A DNA stretch of 64,000 bases from assembly GCA_964007475.1 (NCBI GenBank), contig OZ023274.1, forward strand, positions 73,791,303-73,855,302, given 5' to 3'. The stretch is from Hybos culiciformis (taxonomy: Eukaryota; Arthropoda; Insecta; Diptera; Hybotidae). Each line of letters starts with the position of its first letter. Position 1 is the stretch's first letter. The position numbers and the translations under genes are program-made. This document shows, one piece after another, positions 50,101-63,521 of the stretch. Under the pieces are notes generated by a model. That model ran no database searches. It saw nothing but the letters and a program-made list of their open reading frames with translations, and was not told the origin of the DNA.

Positions 50101-53100
50101 TTGAACACTTTCCTGACTTTGATCTAGAAAAAATAAAAATAAAAATTTAAATGATTTTATTTTAAAGAAAATGTAGTATGTATAGTTCAAACTGACTGCT
50201 CTAGAAATGCAGGTTGTTATATGTAATTTAAATCAATGAGAAAGAACTTCACCTAATCTTATTGTTGGTAAATTTATTAGTTTACTTCTAGAACAAAAAA
50301 TCGAACCAAAAAGAAAAAAAAAAAAAACCTATCACTATTAACTTAATACATCTATATGTATTTCTTAACCTTGCTCTCTCTAACATGATATTCTCTAAAT
50401 TTAGCTCAACACATGTAGTAATTTACTTATTTACAAAACTTCTATACGATTCAGAAAAACACAACAAATATCTCAGAAGTTAATTAAATTAATATTTGTA
50501 AAATTTTTCTGTTAACCGTCGCGTCATACCTTATGTCAAAATTAAAAATGTTTATTCAGAAATTTTTCAATGAAACTCTACTATCCAAACTGTTTTCATA
50601 TAAATAACATTTTTTTTTTTTTAAAACAAATTTAATGTTGTATTGTGTAGAAGAACGCTTTAAGTATATGTCAACTTTTACTAGATATTTCCGAATAAAA
50701 TTTTTATGCAAAACAAGTTCATTCATTTTGTTTTTAAGGCCAAGAAATTCCAGTTATGGAGATATTAAATTAATTGAGATTATTCAACCCACAAAATATA
50801 AATTTATTAATTTATTTTTTTTTTTTTTTTTTTTAATTTTAATTAAATAACGAATTTATAAATCACCGCCCGGTAAATTTAATATAAATTTTTTTTTTTT
50901 TAAGAATAATTAGGTTCAAAAAATATTTCAAATCAAAAATTAGTTTCTCATAATTTTATATACGTATAAATTGCATATATAAGTTTTTGCAACTAAAAGG
51001 AATTGTAAAATAAATTTTAAAAATTTTCGTGTACATCTTACTACAACTTTCTTCTCTTTTTGTTAATAAAAATCTTTAATTTGAAACCGAAACCGTGAAT
51101 ATGGAAAATTGAAAAGAACTTTTAAAGAAAATTTTAATTATTCAAAAATTTTTTTTTTAATAAATAATTTTGACATTTCTTACAAAAAACTCTATAATTG
51201 ACTTCTCAAAATCATAATTTTATCATTTCAAAGTTTATTAAGTCGTGTTATCATCCAAACTAGGTATATAAATTATTTTATTTATTTTTCATTTACATAC
51301 TTAAACCTTAAACATGTCTGGCTGAAAGCGCAAAAATTCAGAATAAGCTTAATGTAAAAGATATTTCGAAAGACATTCGAAAATCATTAAAAAATTTTAT
51401 GAATAATTTTAATCTTCGAAAACGTCCAGTCTAAACGGCGGGAAAAGTGTGAATGGACAATTTTAATGTTTTCATGCCTCAACTTATTCGAAATTGTAAT
51501 AAATTGCCAATAGGAATTATAACTCTATATAACTAAAATCAAAATTAGGTATATATATAAAAAAAAAAAGAAAAGCTAAAAACTTTTATGACTTTAGTAT
51601 AGGACGCTTGAAAAATAAAATTAGCAAGAAAAAATTGTTTTGTTTATAAACACACAAACAATAATTTGATTTGTTTTGGTGAATTATTGAGATAAGATTC
51701 TATTTATTATTTGGTTTGTTTACTTAGGTATAAAAAAAAAAAAAAAACAAAAATTTATTTATCATTAACATTACAAAATAAAAATACTTATTCTAGTTTT
51801 ATAGTTGGTGGCATTTAAAAAGAGATATTTTATGAACCAAGCCACCATTTATACTCTACCGGTTTAAATATTTTTTACTAAGTGTTGGCGGCGAAACACG
51901 TTAGCCTTTTTTTTCTAATTATAAATCTACTAGTTAAAAAAAAAACATATTTGTTAGACATATTTTGCACTGGATATTTAAAAAAAATAAAAGTAAAATT
52001 TTGTTATGTTTTGGCCATAAAATATGTATTCACTTAGTTTACAATAATACAAAAATATAAAAAAAAAAAATTATTATCTATCTGGTTGTTTTTTTTTTTT
52101 TCTTCGAAATATCAGCTGATAATAAACATTCAATGGGAGATGAATTTATTGTTTATCAAACTTATCATTCCGATATAAATATATTGCAGTTTAGATTCAC
52201 ATGAAATTTGAATTTTTTTATTAATGACAATTTTTAGTTTTATTTGAAAAATGAACAAAATTCAAAGTTAGGTAAGTACTTAGTTATATCTAGGTTGGTT
52301 GAACAGTGTTGGATAACAGATGATTTGAAAATATTTTGATGGTTATTAATCTTGTGTAAAAAAATCAAAAAAAAAAAATTAATTCGAATTTCAAATTCCT
52401 TACTAATATCAAGTAAATATTATTCTGAAATTAATTCACTATTAGCTTGTCTATGGTAGTATGGTATGAAGTTTATTTTTAAATTAATTGGATGTGGATA
52501 AAATTAAAATTTTATTTTTAAAGATGCAGATAGGCCTTGAATAATAATTTTAACCCTGATTTTAACAAAAAAAAAAAAAAAAAAATTAGAAGTAGTTTTT
52601 GTTTTGACTTTGTTTATAATCTTATTTTACCTAAGTTCTTATTACTAAAATTGGCTAATTTTAAATTTTTCGACTATAGTATGAAATTAGATTTTTTTTT
52701 TTTAAATATTTGTTTTAAAATAAAAAAAAACGCGTTTCGTGCATTGCCACCAAAATAAAACTAAAAAAAAAATTATACTTAAAGGTTTTCATTCTCTTTA
52801 TTTATTTATTTTTATTTTGTTTTTTTCTTAAACTTTTGTAGAAAATATAAATAAACAGAAACAAAATTTATTTTTGAAATTCACTACATATTTTTTATTT
52901 TTTTTGTAAGTGTATAAATTTTATTTTATTAAATTTTTTTTTTTTTTGTTTTAAAAGCGTATGATGTAAGAGAATTTTGATGAGAAAAGGTGGAGAGACG
53001 AGTACAAAAAAAAAAAGCTGGTTCATTAAATTAAAATAAGTACAGGTAGATGTAGTTAAAATTATTTGGATGCACTTTTCTCATATATTGAAAAAAAAGA

Positions 53101-56100
53101 TGCAATCTGGAAATGCGTTAAAAATTAATATTTCAGAAATATTTTTTGGATATTTATTTCTGGAATTTTATTATTATAGGAGGTGTACCTACATAAAATT
53201 TCATAATCACGTCTAAATATACACTTAACACTTATTTATTATGACATTACGATGACAATAATTTAATTTTTGGGAAATAAAACGAATATGATGCTTCGGT
53301 ATACTAGCTACATAGGTTATCTTATCAGCAAAATATTTTAATGTGCATGTGATCGGTAAGTTGTATTTAAAATCGTAAATTTAGCTCGGTAAATGGTATA
53401 TTACATGCGTCAATACACATGTAATTATTTAATTAAGTAAATTTTATTTACATTCTCCGTATTAAGTAAATTTTATTTATTTACTTCATTTTGAGCTTTT
53501 GTTTATTTTTTGCATTGCAAATGTATTGATTGCAACTACCTCTCACATTAAAACAGTATACAAAACATGTTAATAAAATTTGTTATACAGTTCGTTGTGT
53601 ATATACACAAAAACACATGGACATTCTTGTCAATATTATATCACTCGACCTAACGGTCTCGTGTTTATGTCTTTTTATGTATACACAACTCGTTGTAATA
53701 ACAAATTTTCTTAACATGTGTTGTAGGTAGGTATGTAGGTATGTATGTATTTAAAATTTATGTATGTATTTAAAATTTATAGGTATGTATTTAAAATTTA
53801 TGATTTATTAAAATTTATAAATTTCTAACAACATTTAATAAATTTCTCAATCTGGATATTCACTTTAAGAAAAACTTGAGTGTCTTTTAATGTAAATTAT
53901 AACGTTGGTAAGCTTCAGCAGTGAATCAATTTTGTATTTAGATTACCTAAAATAAAATCTTTATATCTAAATATCAAAAAAGTGAATAACAAATAATAAA
54001 TTCAATTTCTACATAATCCAATAAATTAATGATTATTAAATATTCAAATATTATTCGTAAAATATTAAGTTTTTTATTAGGCGTTAGTGCAGTTTATGGG
54101 AACCACTCAGAATGGGCTGAAACTTGGAGGGGGGGTAGAGGCGGTGCCCAAACTCCCAAAACTGAAATCAGTTCTTGGGGCAAAAGCCCCGTTTCGGAGA
54201 TAGGGCCCCCCAAAGTTTTCATACAGCCGCAAATCCCACTGACCAACCCTCCTTCCAAGTTTCAGCTCATTCTGAGTGGTTCCCATAAACTGCACTTTAG
54301 CCTTTTATTATTTTGTTCTATTAGGTAAAATAGAAATCTGTAAGTTTGCCCCTTTGTATGTAACTGAAGAAGAAGGGAGCGAATATTAATTAATCGAAAC
54401 ATTTCTAACAGATATAAGTTCAAATAATTTCTATCAAAAAAAAAAAATTTAATTCAATAAAAGATGGGATTTCTACATTATGTATTTTTAAATTTTCTGT
54501 TTACGCTTAATAAAAATTTTTAATTTTTAAATATTGTCTAAATATATTTTAAATTGCGAGTAAATTTTAGAGCTCTGAAATTTTAAATTTATTAAAAGAT
54601 TAAACTAATTAACTAACCGGATAAAATAAACAAAAATTTTATTTTATGAAGACAAACAACAACGTAGGTATTTTTCGTGTTCACTCTTTTTTTTTTTTTT
54701 TTTATTTTTATTGACATTCAATTTGAATAATGATCAAATCAAAAACGTATTGTTGATGAATATTTGAACCTAGTTTTAACTCATTTAGATAATATTTTCT
54801 GAAATTTTTCAAACAATATTATTATGTATTATGTAGGTAGGTATATCTCATATATAAGTCAGGTAGGTAGGTAGGTATATAATTTTTTATTTTTACGTAA
54901 ATTTTTTTTTTTTCTTTTTTGAGATGAAAAAATATATATACAATGAATTTCTAATTTCTTTAAAATTAATTTCAAAGAAAAACAGAACTAAAAATACTTA
55001 ATTTGAATTTTTTTTTTCGTCTCTTATTTAGTTGTATATGTAGGTATACCTACCTAATTTAAATTTTTTGAGAAATATAATTTTTTGAAATAAAATATAT
55101 ATAAAAATTCGTTACAAAAGACCGATTAAGACTGTTTAAGAAATTCAGTTAATAAATTAATTAATTATTTTTTAAAAATTTTCATATTTTCAATATTTTT
55201 ATTACTTTTTGTTAGAATAAATTACTTTCTTTATGAATTCTATCATGAAGTCCATTTTCAATAATCTATAGAAATTAGATAAATTATTTATTGGTGTAGG
55301 TACCTACCTACGTAATGTAAAATTAAATTCAAGTTTGAAGATGTATGATTTTAAATATATTTATTACATTGCCAAATGCGATAATTATTATATACAATCA
55401 TTTTAAAGCATATCAAATTTGAGTTTTTTTTTATCCATATGATGTAGGTATAGGTATTTTTATTAGATTCATGTTAATTTCAAATTTATGTAATTTCTAA
55501 TCAATTGGTTTCAAATAATTTTTAGTTTTGAAAATGAAAAAAATATATTTGATATCACGTCCAACATTCCTGTAGGTATGAGAAACAATTTTAATTAAAT
55601 CCAGAAATTAAATCATCCTTATCGGTTGGATTTGCGGCGCTCTCTACAAAAAAATGGGGCAACTCGAGCAAAAAAAAAAAAAATTGGCCATACAAAATGT
55701 ATGAAAACTTTGGGGGGGCCCCATCTCCGAAACAGGGCCCGAGCCCCAAGAACTGATTTCAGTTTTGGCGGTTTGGGCACCGCCTCTACCCCCCCCCCCC
55801 CCCCCCCACCATGTTTCAGCCCATTCTGAGTGGTTCACGTCATCTGCACTTTAGCCTAAAAATTTAATGTAACTCCAAAGGAATTTCGGCTAAAGTGCAG
55901 TTTATGTGAACCTCTCAGAAACGGCTGAAACTTGGAGGGAGGGTAGAGGCGGTGCCCAAACTTCCAAAACTGAAATCAGTTCTTGGGGCTCGGGCCCCGT
56001 TTCGGAGATAGGGCTCCCCAAAGTTTACAGCCGCAAATCCCACTGACCAACCGCCATTATCGTGAAGCCTGGGAAATTCCACAAAAAGAATCAATTTATT

Positions 56101-59100
56101 TAAAAACTCTTACTAATGTTTTTTGCAACAAAACAACATTGAATTGAGATGAACTGTGAACAGAAAAATTAACACTTTTTTTTTTGTTTTCTGTGCTTGC
56201 TATTTTCTATACACCGTAAAACGCAACAAAAGAATGAATAAAATAAAAAAAATACCTAAAAATTTTTTTAATTAAATTAATAAAAATGTTTTTCTATTTG
56301 TTAATTAATTACCAATTTCATCAAAACCTAATAAGTTTTCATCCTTATTCATTTTAAAATAAAACAAAAAACAAAAATTTAAATAAAAAAGAAAAAAAAA
56401 TGGAATGGAACTCCACACCACACTCCAACAAAAAAATTAAATTAATTTTTTTTTTCAAATTTTTTTTTCCAACTTCTTTTTATGTTCGTTTTTAAAACTT
56501 TGTTAATTTAATTAAAAAAAAAAGAAATTAATTAGTTTTATTATTTATTTAATTTTTTTTGTTAATTTTCTCAAAAAACAGAAATAAAAAAAAAAAGAAT
56601 TCACAAGCAAAACTATATTTCGCACGACGAAATTATTAAAATGTACAGTACAAATAATATTTATTAAAAGGCAACTACTATACATACATACAGGCAAAGT
56701 AAATAAATTTTAAATGCCGGCAAGCATATCATCTTTATAAAGCCTTAATGTGTTATTATGCCACAATATTAGCATAAGGCCACGATTACACCAAACGTCA
56801 TTAAATTTTAGATTTAATTTGGAAGTAGGGTAAAAAAATAAAATTAAAAGATATTTATTTATATTTTTTTGAAAGAGGTTAAAAAACAAAATTTTAATTT
56901 TAATTTTTCATATCAAATAATTTTATCCCCAAAACTTAGTTTAAATATTGCCACGGGGGTAATATGACAAATAATAAGATTCTATGCAACATAAAATGGA
57001 ATGCCAAAGATTTTTTTAATTGTGCAACAGAAATATTTACTGTGCTATGATAGTGGGCGCACTTTCAATTTGTATTTATTCGTTTTCGCAATCAATAATA
57101 GTTTTGCTGCTGCTTGTTTTAGATTTTAAAATTTATTTAACAGCGCAAAGCTGTTCTTTTTTTTTATCACCATACCAATGATGACAAATAATAAAGATAG
57201 GAAATTTCCTAAGAAAATTATTTTCATTCCACCAAAACTTTTAAATAAAAATATTATTTGATGATGCGTTTAAAAAAAAACAGTGGAAAAAAAATTTATA
57301 AATGTACAGAGTGACCGTAGTTATTTTTACAAATAATATTTGCAAGACAAACAATAAAAAATTTCAGGATTTAGAATTAATGAAAGAAAACTCATTTAGA
57401 AATGTAATTAAATACATTTATAGATTTTTTTATTAATTAACGGAGATTCCTATCTTATTATATGTCATCTTTGATCATTCCTGACAAAGTCCTTTTATTT
57501 TATATATAGTATACCTATGTATATAACTATAAATTGTTGGTTTGAAGTACAAAAGTCGAATTGGAACCTAAATAAGGTACATAGGAGGCATAATAAAAAA
57601 CATAATTACATTATCTTATTGATATAAGAACTGAATCTCACTGATTTAAATTCAAATGATCTTCATTATTACATATGTTTACTCTTGTAGATCGTAAACT
57701 AAATTCTATATTCCATCATGAAAATTCAATATTAAATATAAATATCTCTATAACAAGAAACAATAATAAAAAAAATGTGTATATTGGTATAACTCACCTA
57801 AATTATGTTTTATGGTGTCATCCTCAATTAAATTATCTGGTTCCATTAAATTTTCTGGTTCCATTAAATTTTCTGGTTCCATTAAATTTTCTGGTTCCTT
57901 TAAATTTTCTGGTTGCATTAAATTTTCTGGTTCCATTAAATTTTCTGGTTCCTTTAAGTTTTCTGGTTCCATTAAATTTTCTTCAATTTTTTTTTCGGTT
58001 TCCATATTATTATCAATTTCAACTGGAAAAGGTGGCCTTAAATCGGGAATTTCATTCAATTCATTGGGATACTCTGAAACTTCATTAAGAGCAAGTTTTT
58101 CATTAATCTTTTCGTCATTATTAAATTGTGGGCTATATATTTCTTCATTTGAGACTTTCAATTCATCAAGTACTGTAGTATTTTTATCTATATCACATTG
58201 TTCCAAGTTTTCAAATTCATTTTGGTTATTTAAAATATGAGAATCTGTCCCATTGAATTCAATATTTTTATTCTCATTGATTTGTTCAAAATTTTCAACT
58301 ATTTCATGTTCGACATGGTCGATTTTTTCTAATTCATTATTTGCAAATTCAATGTCCAACTTTTTTGAAGTTTCCAAATCATGCTTCATTTCTGTTTCAT
58401 ACTCGTGTTTTTCCTTATAAACTTCATTTTTAATATTCTTTTCTAAATGATCAACGTCACCCAATTCTCCCAATTGAATTTCTTCTGGTGCTAAATTTTC
58501 AGATTCTAATTTATGTCCACCGAATGTTATTTCAATATCTTCATGTATACATTTAGGACCAATTAATTCATTGGAAGTCTTGTGATTATGATCAAAATAA
58601 GATTCTTCCTGTATTATATCACGATGTTCTTTATTTTCACATTCTAATTTATGTTCATCGAATTTTATTTCAATATCTTCATGAATAGGATCAACTAATT
58701 CAGTGGAAATCATATGATTATGATCAAAATAAGATTGTTCTTGTATTATATCACCATGTTCTTTTATTTCTACATCACTATGCTTATCTTCCTCAATATA
58801 TTTTTCGTCGTAATTATCTGCATTTTCATTGAAATTTTCTTTATCATTTGAATTTGATTCAATGAAATTCTTATGAATACCATTTAATTCGTCATCATGC
58901 TCTAGTTCGTTTCCATTTAATTGCAAATAATTTTTTTCTTCAATTGTGGCATTTTCTTCACATGGTGGCACTTCTTCAGAATTTGGAGACAGCATTGGGG
59001 TAGATTTAACATCATCGTCAACATTTGTTTCTTGCAAACGATTATCAAATATATTTTCAGATAATGTGTCCTTAGAGTTACTTAAGGTTGAATGTTCATC

Positions 59101-59684
59101 CAATAGATTTGTAGTAGCTTCAGAATTTTCTGTTATTTGCATAGCATTATCATCTGTGCAATCAATTCCGCCACTCACAACTCCAGCGAAACTATCATCA
59201 AAATTTTCAAATTGTAAATTTTGTTGTTCCGAATTGTTTTTTATTAAGAAATCATTTTCCAATTCTTTTTCAATTATTTGATGTGGATTAGTAAATGGAT
59301 CATTAAAATCATTATTTATTATGTTTTCGGTAATATTCGACGATTCTTGAAGAAAATTATTTAGACCATCGTTAAATTGTTTCATTAATTCTTGATGAGT
59401 TTGCTTTGGCTTCTGAATTTGTTCATCCAAAAACTCTGACATAGTTTGATCAGATTTTGTATCCATTGTAGAATTTGCATTGCCACATAATACCTATAAA
59501 TTGAAAAAAAAAAAGATTAAGTACGTACTAGATTTTTCTTATCTTTTCTTTTTTAGCCAATAAAAAAGAAAAGAAAAGAAAATTAATCTTTAAATTCTTA
59601 TGAATAAAAAGCTCTTTCGTGTATTTATACCTGTTCTGAATTATCAAGTTCTCCTATATTGCAATTATCGAATGAAGGGTCCAT
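47182..59684 (-). CDS. Large bipartite acidic/basic protein with PAM2 motif, MAP-like
   Basis: Eight exons join in phase: 59684-59631, 59493-57798, 50123-49912, 49831-49406, 49263-49123, 49027-48120, 48062-47873, 47574-47182; about 1339 residues. Exon 2 codes a very acidic, Asn/Glu-rich region with a 45-residue internal duplication and a run of nine EPENLM-type hexapeptides. Exon 4 has a PAM2-type motif, LNPEAKEFVP (about residue 685), the peptide that binds the MLLE domain of poly(A)-binding protein. Exons 6-8 code a basic Pro/Ser/Thr/Lys-rich tail (ITPNKSVTSPKPTPPAVKKS, KPRPASASMLTSRPFPHKP) ending DDIMAV. An acidic projection part plus a basic PSTK tail resembles MAP4 or insect 205-kDa MAP. 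That is a guess from composition, since no conserved tubulin-binding repeat was recognised. The gene structure is well supported; the identity is not. Confidence 0.75.
49712..49741 (-). other. PAM2-type motif in the MAP-like protein
   Basis: The codons read LNPEAKEFVP, preceded by YQ. This satisfies the PAM2 core (L-N-x-x-A-x-E-F-x-P) used by proteins such as eRF3, Paip, Tob and Ataxin-2 to bind the C-terminal MLLE domain of PABP. The match is exact at all core positions. Confidence 0.75.
54072..54310. mobile_element. GC-rich MITE with 8-bp target duplication, copy 1
   Basis: The 223-bp element (54080-54302) has long terminal inverted repeats: GTGCAGTTTATGGGAACCAC at the left end is mirrored at the right end, extending about 45 bases to TTTCAGC/GCTGAAA and beyond. 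It is bounded by TTTTATTA on both sides (54072-54079 and 54303-54310), an 8-bp duplication as made by hAT, P or Merlin-type transposases. The interior is unusually GC-rich and has no transposase. Confidence 0.8.
55624..55855 (-). mobile_element. Same MITE family, copy 2 (reverse orientation)
   Basis: Reverse-oriented relative to copy 1, sharing the GGCTAAAGTGCAG terminus (right end, 55855), the CTCAGAATGGGCTGAAAC region and the core GAAATCAGTTCTTGGGGCTC. The left portion is altered after ATGTATGAAAACTTTGG. It carries a run of 18 C (55789-55806). Confidence 0.75.
55888..56053 (+). mobile_element. Same MITE family, copy 3 (forward orientation, truncated)
   Basis: Starts GGCTAAAGTGCAGTTTATGT and follows copy 1 to GCCGCAAATCCCACTGACCA, then stops before the right terminal repeat. 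It is head-to-head with copy 2 across about 32 bases, forming a large inverted repeat. Confidence 0.75.
56313..56352 (-). CDS. Candidate alternative first exon of the MAP-like gene
   Basis: An ATG at 56352 opens MNKDENLLGFDEI plus one base, ending at a GTAATT donor in phase 1. That is the phase required by the exon at 50123. Used as a start it gives a 769-residue isoform without the acidic exon-2 region but with PAM2 and the basic tail. No good acceptor precedes the ATG, consistent with a first exon. Confidence 0.5.
57829..57990 (-). repeat. In-frame 18-bp minisatellite (EPENLM repeat)
   Basis: About nine tandem 18-base units on the coding strand encode EPENLM, with variants EPENLK, QPENLK and EPDNLI, at the end of exon 2. 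The unit is a multiple of three, so copy-number change keeps frame. Confidence 0.9.
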
Positions 59685-62600
59685 TGCTTCCAAATTTGTT
59701 TATTCGTTTTTCAATTCAAAATGGCTTCTAAAAGAAAATAAAAAAAAAGATATTGTTAATTTTATTGTTTATAGTTAATTTTGTACGCTATTTGTAAAAT
59801 TTAGAATTTATGAATTTTGCTAAAATCACTAAAATTTATCAATTTATTTTCATTTTAATAACAAAATTTGACAAAAACTTTTAATTTTCTATAATAATTA
59901 AATAATGTTTCCTTGGGTTGTGCATTGCATAATAATTCTATATATAAACAGTGCTGGATGCTGGTTAAATTTGAATCCAGCAATATTTCTACAACATAAA
60001 ATTAGAATTTTTACACTTTTGTATTGATTTAACACCAGTTTTTAAAGCGTTACCGTAAGTAATATTTCTTTCTATACATACGTATAATATCAATTTAATC
60101 GAATTTATAATGTTTAAACATCAATGGGCCTATTTACATTAGTGATGCATGCGTACTGATTCTCTAATGTAAATCCCATCATTAATCATCATATCAGACA
60201 AAAAATTTTATTAATTTTATTCAACCTGGCTTGCACAATTAATTAGTTCTAAAAAACAACAATTTATTATTTAAAATAAATTCTATTAGTACTTAAATAC
60301 TTATATAATTAATTGCTAATACGAAAATCCATTTAAGAAAATTTCTTCTGCTATATTTTATAAGTGGCTATTAAAATTCCTTGCTGTATACAATTTATTC
60401 ATTCTTTATTATCTATCTTAATATTTTAAATTGGCAGCACCTTCCGGAAAAATGTATTTGTTTGTACACAAATTTTATAATATTATTTTTAGACGCAAAA
60501 AAACAAAAAAGACGAACAGTAAGAAAAAGAAAATAATTTCATTTTATAAATAAATATTTGCAAAATATTTGGAAATTTTATTTCCAATGGTCAAGAGCAA
60601 TGAATTATATAAAATGTTTGTTGAAAAGTTTCTGATGTATGCACCACTTTATGATAGTTAAAAACTAAAAACAATATTGTTATATTATCAAAATGACTAC
60701 CTATAATTATTAATATCATAGAAATATAATTAAAAATTAAAACCATCAGCAGAAATGAATTTATATCGAAATTAAAATTACTTAACTGAAATTCTGAAAA
60801 TTCTGCTACTCTATTTTTTAATGATAAGGCTGAATTTATATTGAAATTAAATTAATTTATAGAAAGAAATTTTGAAAATTGTTTCGGTATATGATCTTTA
60901 TAATATTCAATATTCGATATGCAATAAAGTTTTTCTATATTATATTATAGTAAAATAATGTAATATTTTCTAATAATGTTTAAAAGCACTTTCCATTCAC
61001 AAAAAAAAAACCAATTTTGTGCTTTGTTGTGATTTATCAATACAAATTTTGGCTAAAAATTATACATCTCATTCGGTATTCATAGTCAGTCATGAATAAA
61101 AAATTGATGTAGTAAGCTCGCTTCATCATAGGCATATAGATAGTTTATTTAAAGAAATGAAATAATGCATCGTTTAATCCAAAATACATAAAATTTCTAA
61201 TTTTAGAATGTTATATTGTGCGAGTTTTCATATGTACATGAAAATTAAAATTAGCGAAGAACAATAACCAGATTCAAATATTTAAGAAATTATTTATTAA
61301 GATAGAAAAAATAATTTTTGACAATAAAAAAAAAAGGAACTTTGTTTACCCTATAATAGGTATCTATCCCTAGAAGTCTAGATTTCCAACAAAAAGATTT
61401 TAATATCATCTGGTTCGTTTTAACCTCGTTTTTTTGAATCTTAATATTACTTAAGATATTATACTTTAAAGTTTGAAAATTATATTATCTGACCACATAA
61501 AAACTTAAGACAATCGAACAATATATTCTACAGACATACTAGTTTAGTTGGAGGAATATACTATTTTTCACATCAGTTACGTTGGAGTTGGTTGTAGGCA
61601 TGCGCTGGGGGTACTGAGCTTTTTATATTACATTTATAAAGAATAAAAAAAAACAACTTCATTATGTCAAAGTTATAGAATAGAAATTTATTGTTTTTTG
61701 AAAAATTATCAAACTTTATTTCCTTTTGCTTTGTTGGGTCATTTATTTGGTATTTCATGTATCATTTAGTGTTAAATTGTAAGAGAACAAAAATTCTGTG
61801 TTTGTATAGTTTTATTAAGTATAAATGGTCTTTATGACTAAGCTTATATATATGTTTTGCTGGCCAAAAACAAATGTTCACATAAATTTGTTTTAAATAG
61901 CATATGGTATTTAAAAAATCTTATTTTTTTGTGCTTTTATATAAAAAAAATTTTCATTCTATATCAAACATATTGGACTATTGGAATTTTATGAATTTTT
62001 TATATTAATGTTCATCATAAATTCTATGGGTGCAAAAAATGAAATTAATCTTAACAATTGATACGGTTCATCAAAAATGAAATTATAAATGTTTTTTTAT
62101 GAGCTCTTGAAAATTTTTATATAATTTTTTTTTTCTTTTCTTTTGATGAAGGGAAATGCAATTTTAATATATAATAAAGGTGGTTCATAATGAAATTTAT
62201 TGCTTTTTTTATATGAATTAAAACCGCAAATCTTAAAAATTAAAGATTATTTTAAAATTATTTAATATTTACATTAAATTCGAAATTATTTATACATTAA
62301 ATTGTTTCTTTGTTTACTTTTAAAGAGGTATAAGTGTGGAATGCATAATCAAATTGATGTACAATATACTACTGATTATTTTAAACAAGGCCAATTAATG
62401 GTCAAACTTTATAAGATTTGTTTCTGGTTCCGCTTTAAGTGACTCTCTAACGGTCATAGTCATATCAAATTTAATTTTTCTTCTTCTTTGTACCAACAAG
62501 TAAGTACATAAGTAAGTAAGAAAGTAATTTAGATAGATTCTTAGATTAGTACAAATGCATTAATATATAGTTATTGGCTACCGAGACAGTGAAAAAAATT

Positions 62601-63363
62601 TAAATAATGAATTATTCCATTGTGCATAAGATATCTATGCTAATCTACATTTATAGCCATTAATGTAACTTTCACTTCATTATTATTCTTTCAAAATGAA
62701 ATATCTGCTCTGTATTTATATGGTAAGACATAACTATGAAAAGTAATAAATATGAAAGAATTTGGCAATTTTCTATATAGAGATTTTTAACGTTAAAATG
62801 CTTTTAACCTTGAATTTTTAATTAAAATTTACAAAACAAAAATATTTTTGAAAATTTTAAAAATATCTTAAAAAAAATTATACAAATACATTATTTTTTA
62901 TTATTATTATTTTATGTTTATAATCCAAATAGGCCATTATTATCTAAGTGTACAAACATTATTAGATATTATTATATGAACTGCTTACTGTATGTGTACA
63001 TACATTAATATTCACGAATTAAAATAAAATTGGCGTATGTTTATTGAAATTTTATTAGGACGAAAAAATTTTTAAAATAAAAAATTTATTAAATAATGCA
63101 AAAAAAAAGAATTTTCTCTTTGATGAAGTTGCGGTGACTTGGTTCGGAAATTCTTAGAATTTGAAAATATTTCCTTATATAAATATGTTATTTTATTTAA
63201 TCAATAAATAAAAAAGGTTAATAAAGAAACTTTTTTTTATAACCATAGATACCGATTTAGTATTTAATGGGTTCATAATTAAATAATTTAAGAAAATTAC
63301 ATAATTTTTGTGTTAAAAAGAAAAACATCAAATGGATAACTTAAAAATTCACACAAATTTCAG
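59685..63363. other. Region upstream of the MAP-like gene
   Basis: AT-rich, including the presumed promoter of the MAP-like gene. A short open stretch ending at a GTAAGT donor near 62501 reads SDSLTVIVISNLIFLLLCTN but lacks a good acceptor. Nothing else could be supported. Confidence 0.4.
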
Positions 63364-63521
63364 CTCGGGTTGTGAATCGAAATCACGATCGAAGACACCA
63401 TAGAAATAATGGCAATAATTCTAAAAACGGCCGACTCACGCAGGATATAGCGATAAATGGAGCCTTAAGTTCATCAACTTATTTGTCTAATTGTGATCGC
63501 GAGATAATATTATGTAATTAA
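63364..63521 (+). CDS. Candidate terminal exon of an unidentified plus-strand gene
   Basis: After an AAATTTCAG acceptor, entry in phase 1 (two bases completing a codon) gives 51 residues (RVVNRNHDRRHHRNNGNNSK, NGRLTQDIAINGALSSSTYL, SNCDREIILCN) and TAA. The CpG-rich codons contrast with the flanks, which supports coding. A GTAATT donor-like site just before the stop would allow continuation. Upstream exons were not found, and no family was recognised. Confidence 0.4.

Larger units (their letters stand above)
50124..56312. other. Intron of the MAP-like gene
   Basis: AT-rich with long T runs. It holds GTAGGTAG/TATG microsatellites at about 53724-53802 (an 18-21 base unit repeated three times at 53741-53802) and 54836-54880, plus the mobile-element copies listed separately. 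No further coding exon was convincing. Confidence 0.5.

Noticed and set aside
54836..54880. GTAGGTAG tract as a telomere-like or CRISPR-like array
   Set aside because: Simple tetranucleotide microsatellite without spacers or regular units.
55626..55829. Frames reading Pro or Gly runs
   Set aside because: They are MITE copy 2 with its poly-C run, not a protein.
62440..62501. Hydrophobic frame SDSLTVIVISNLIFLLLCTN before a GTAAGT donor
   Set aside because: No convincing acceptor or start, and its phase does not suit the long frame of the 63364 exon.
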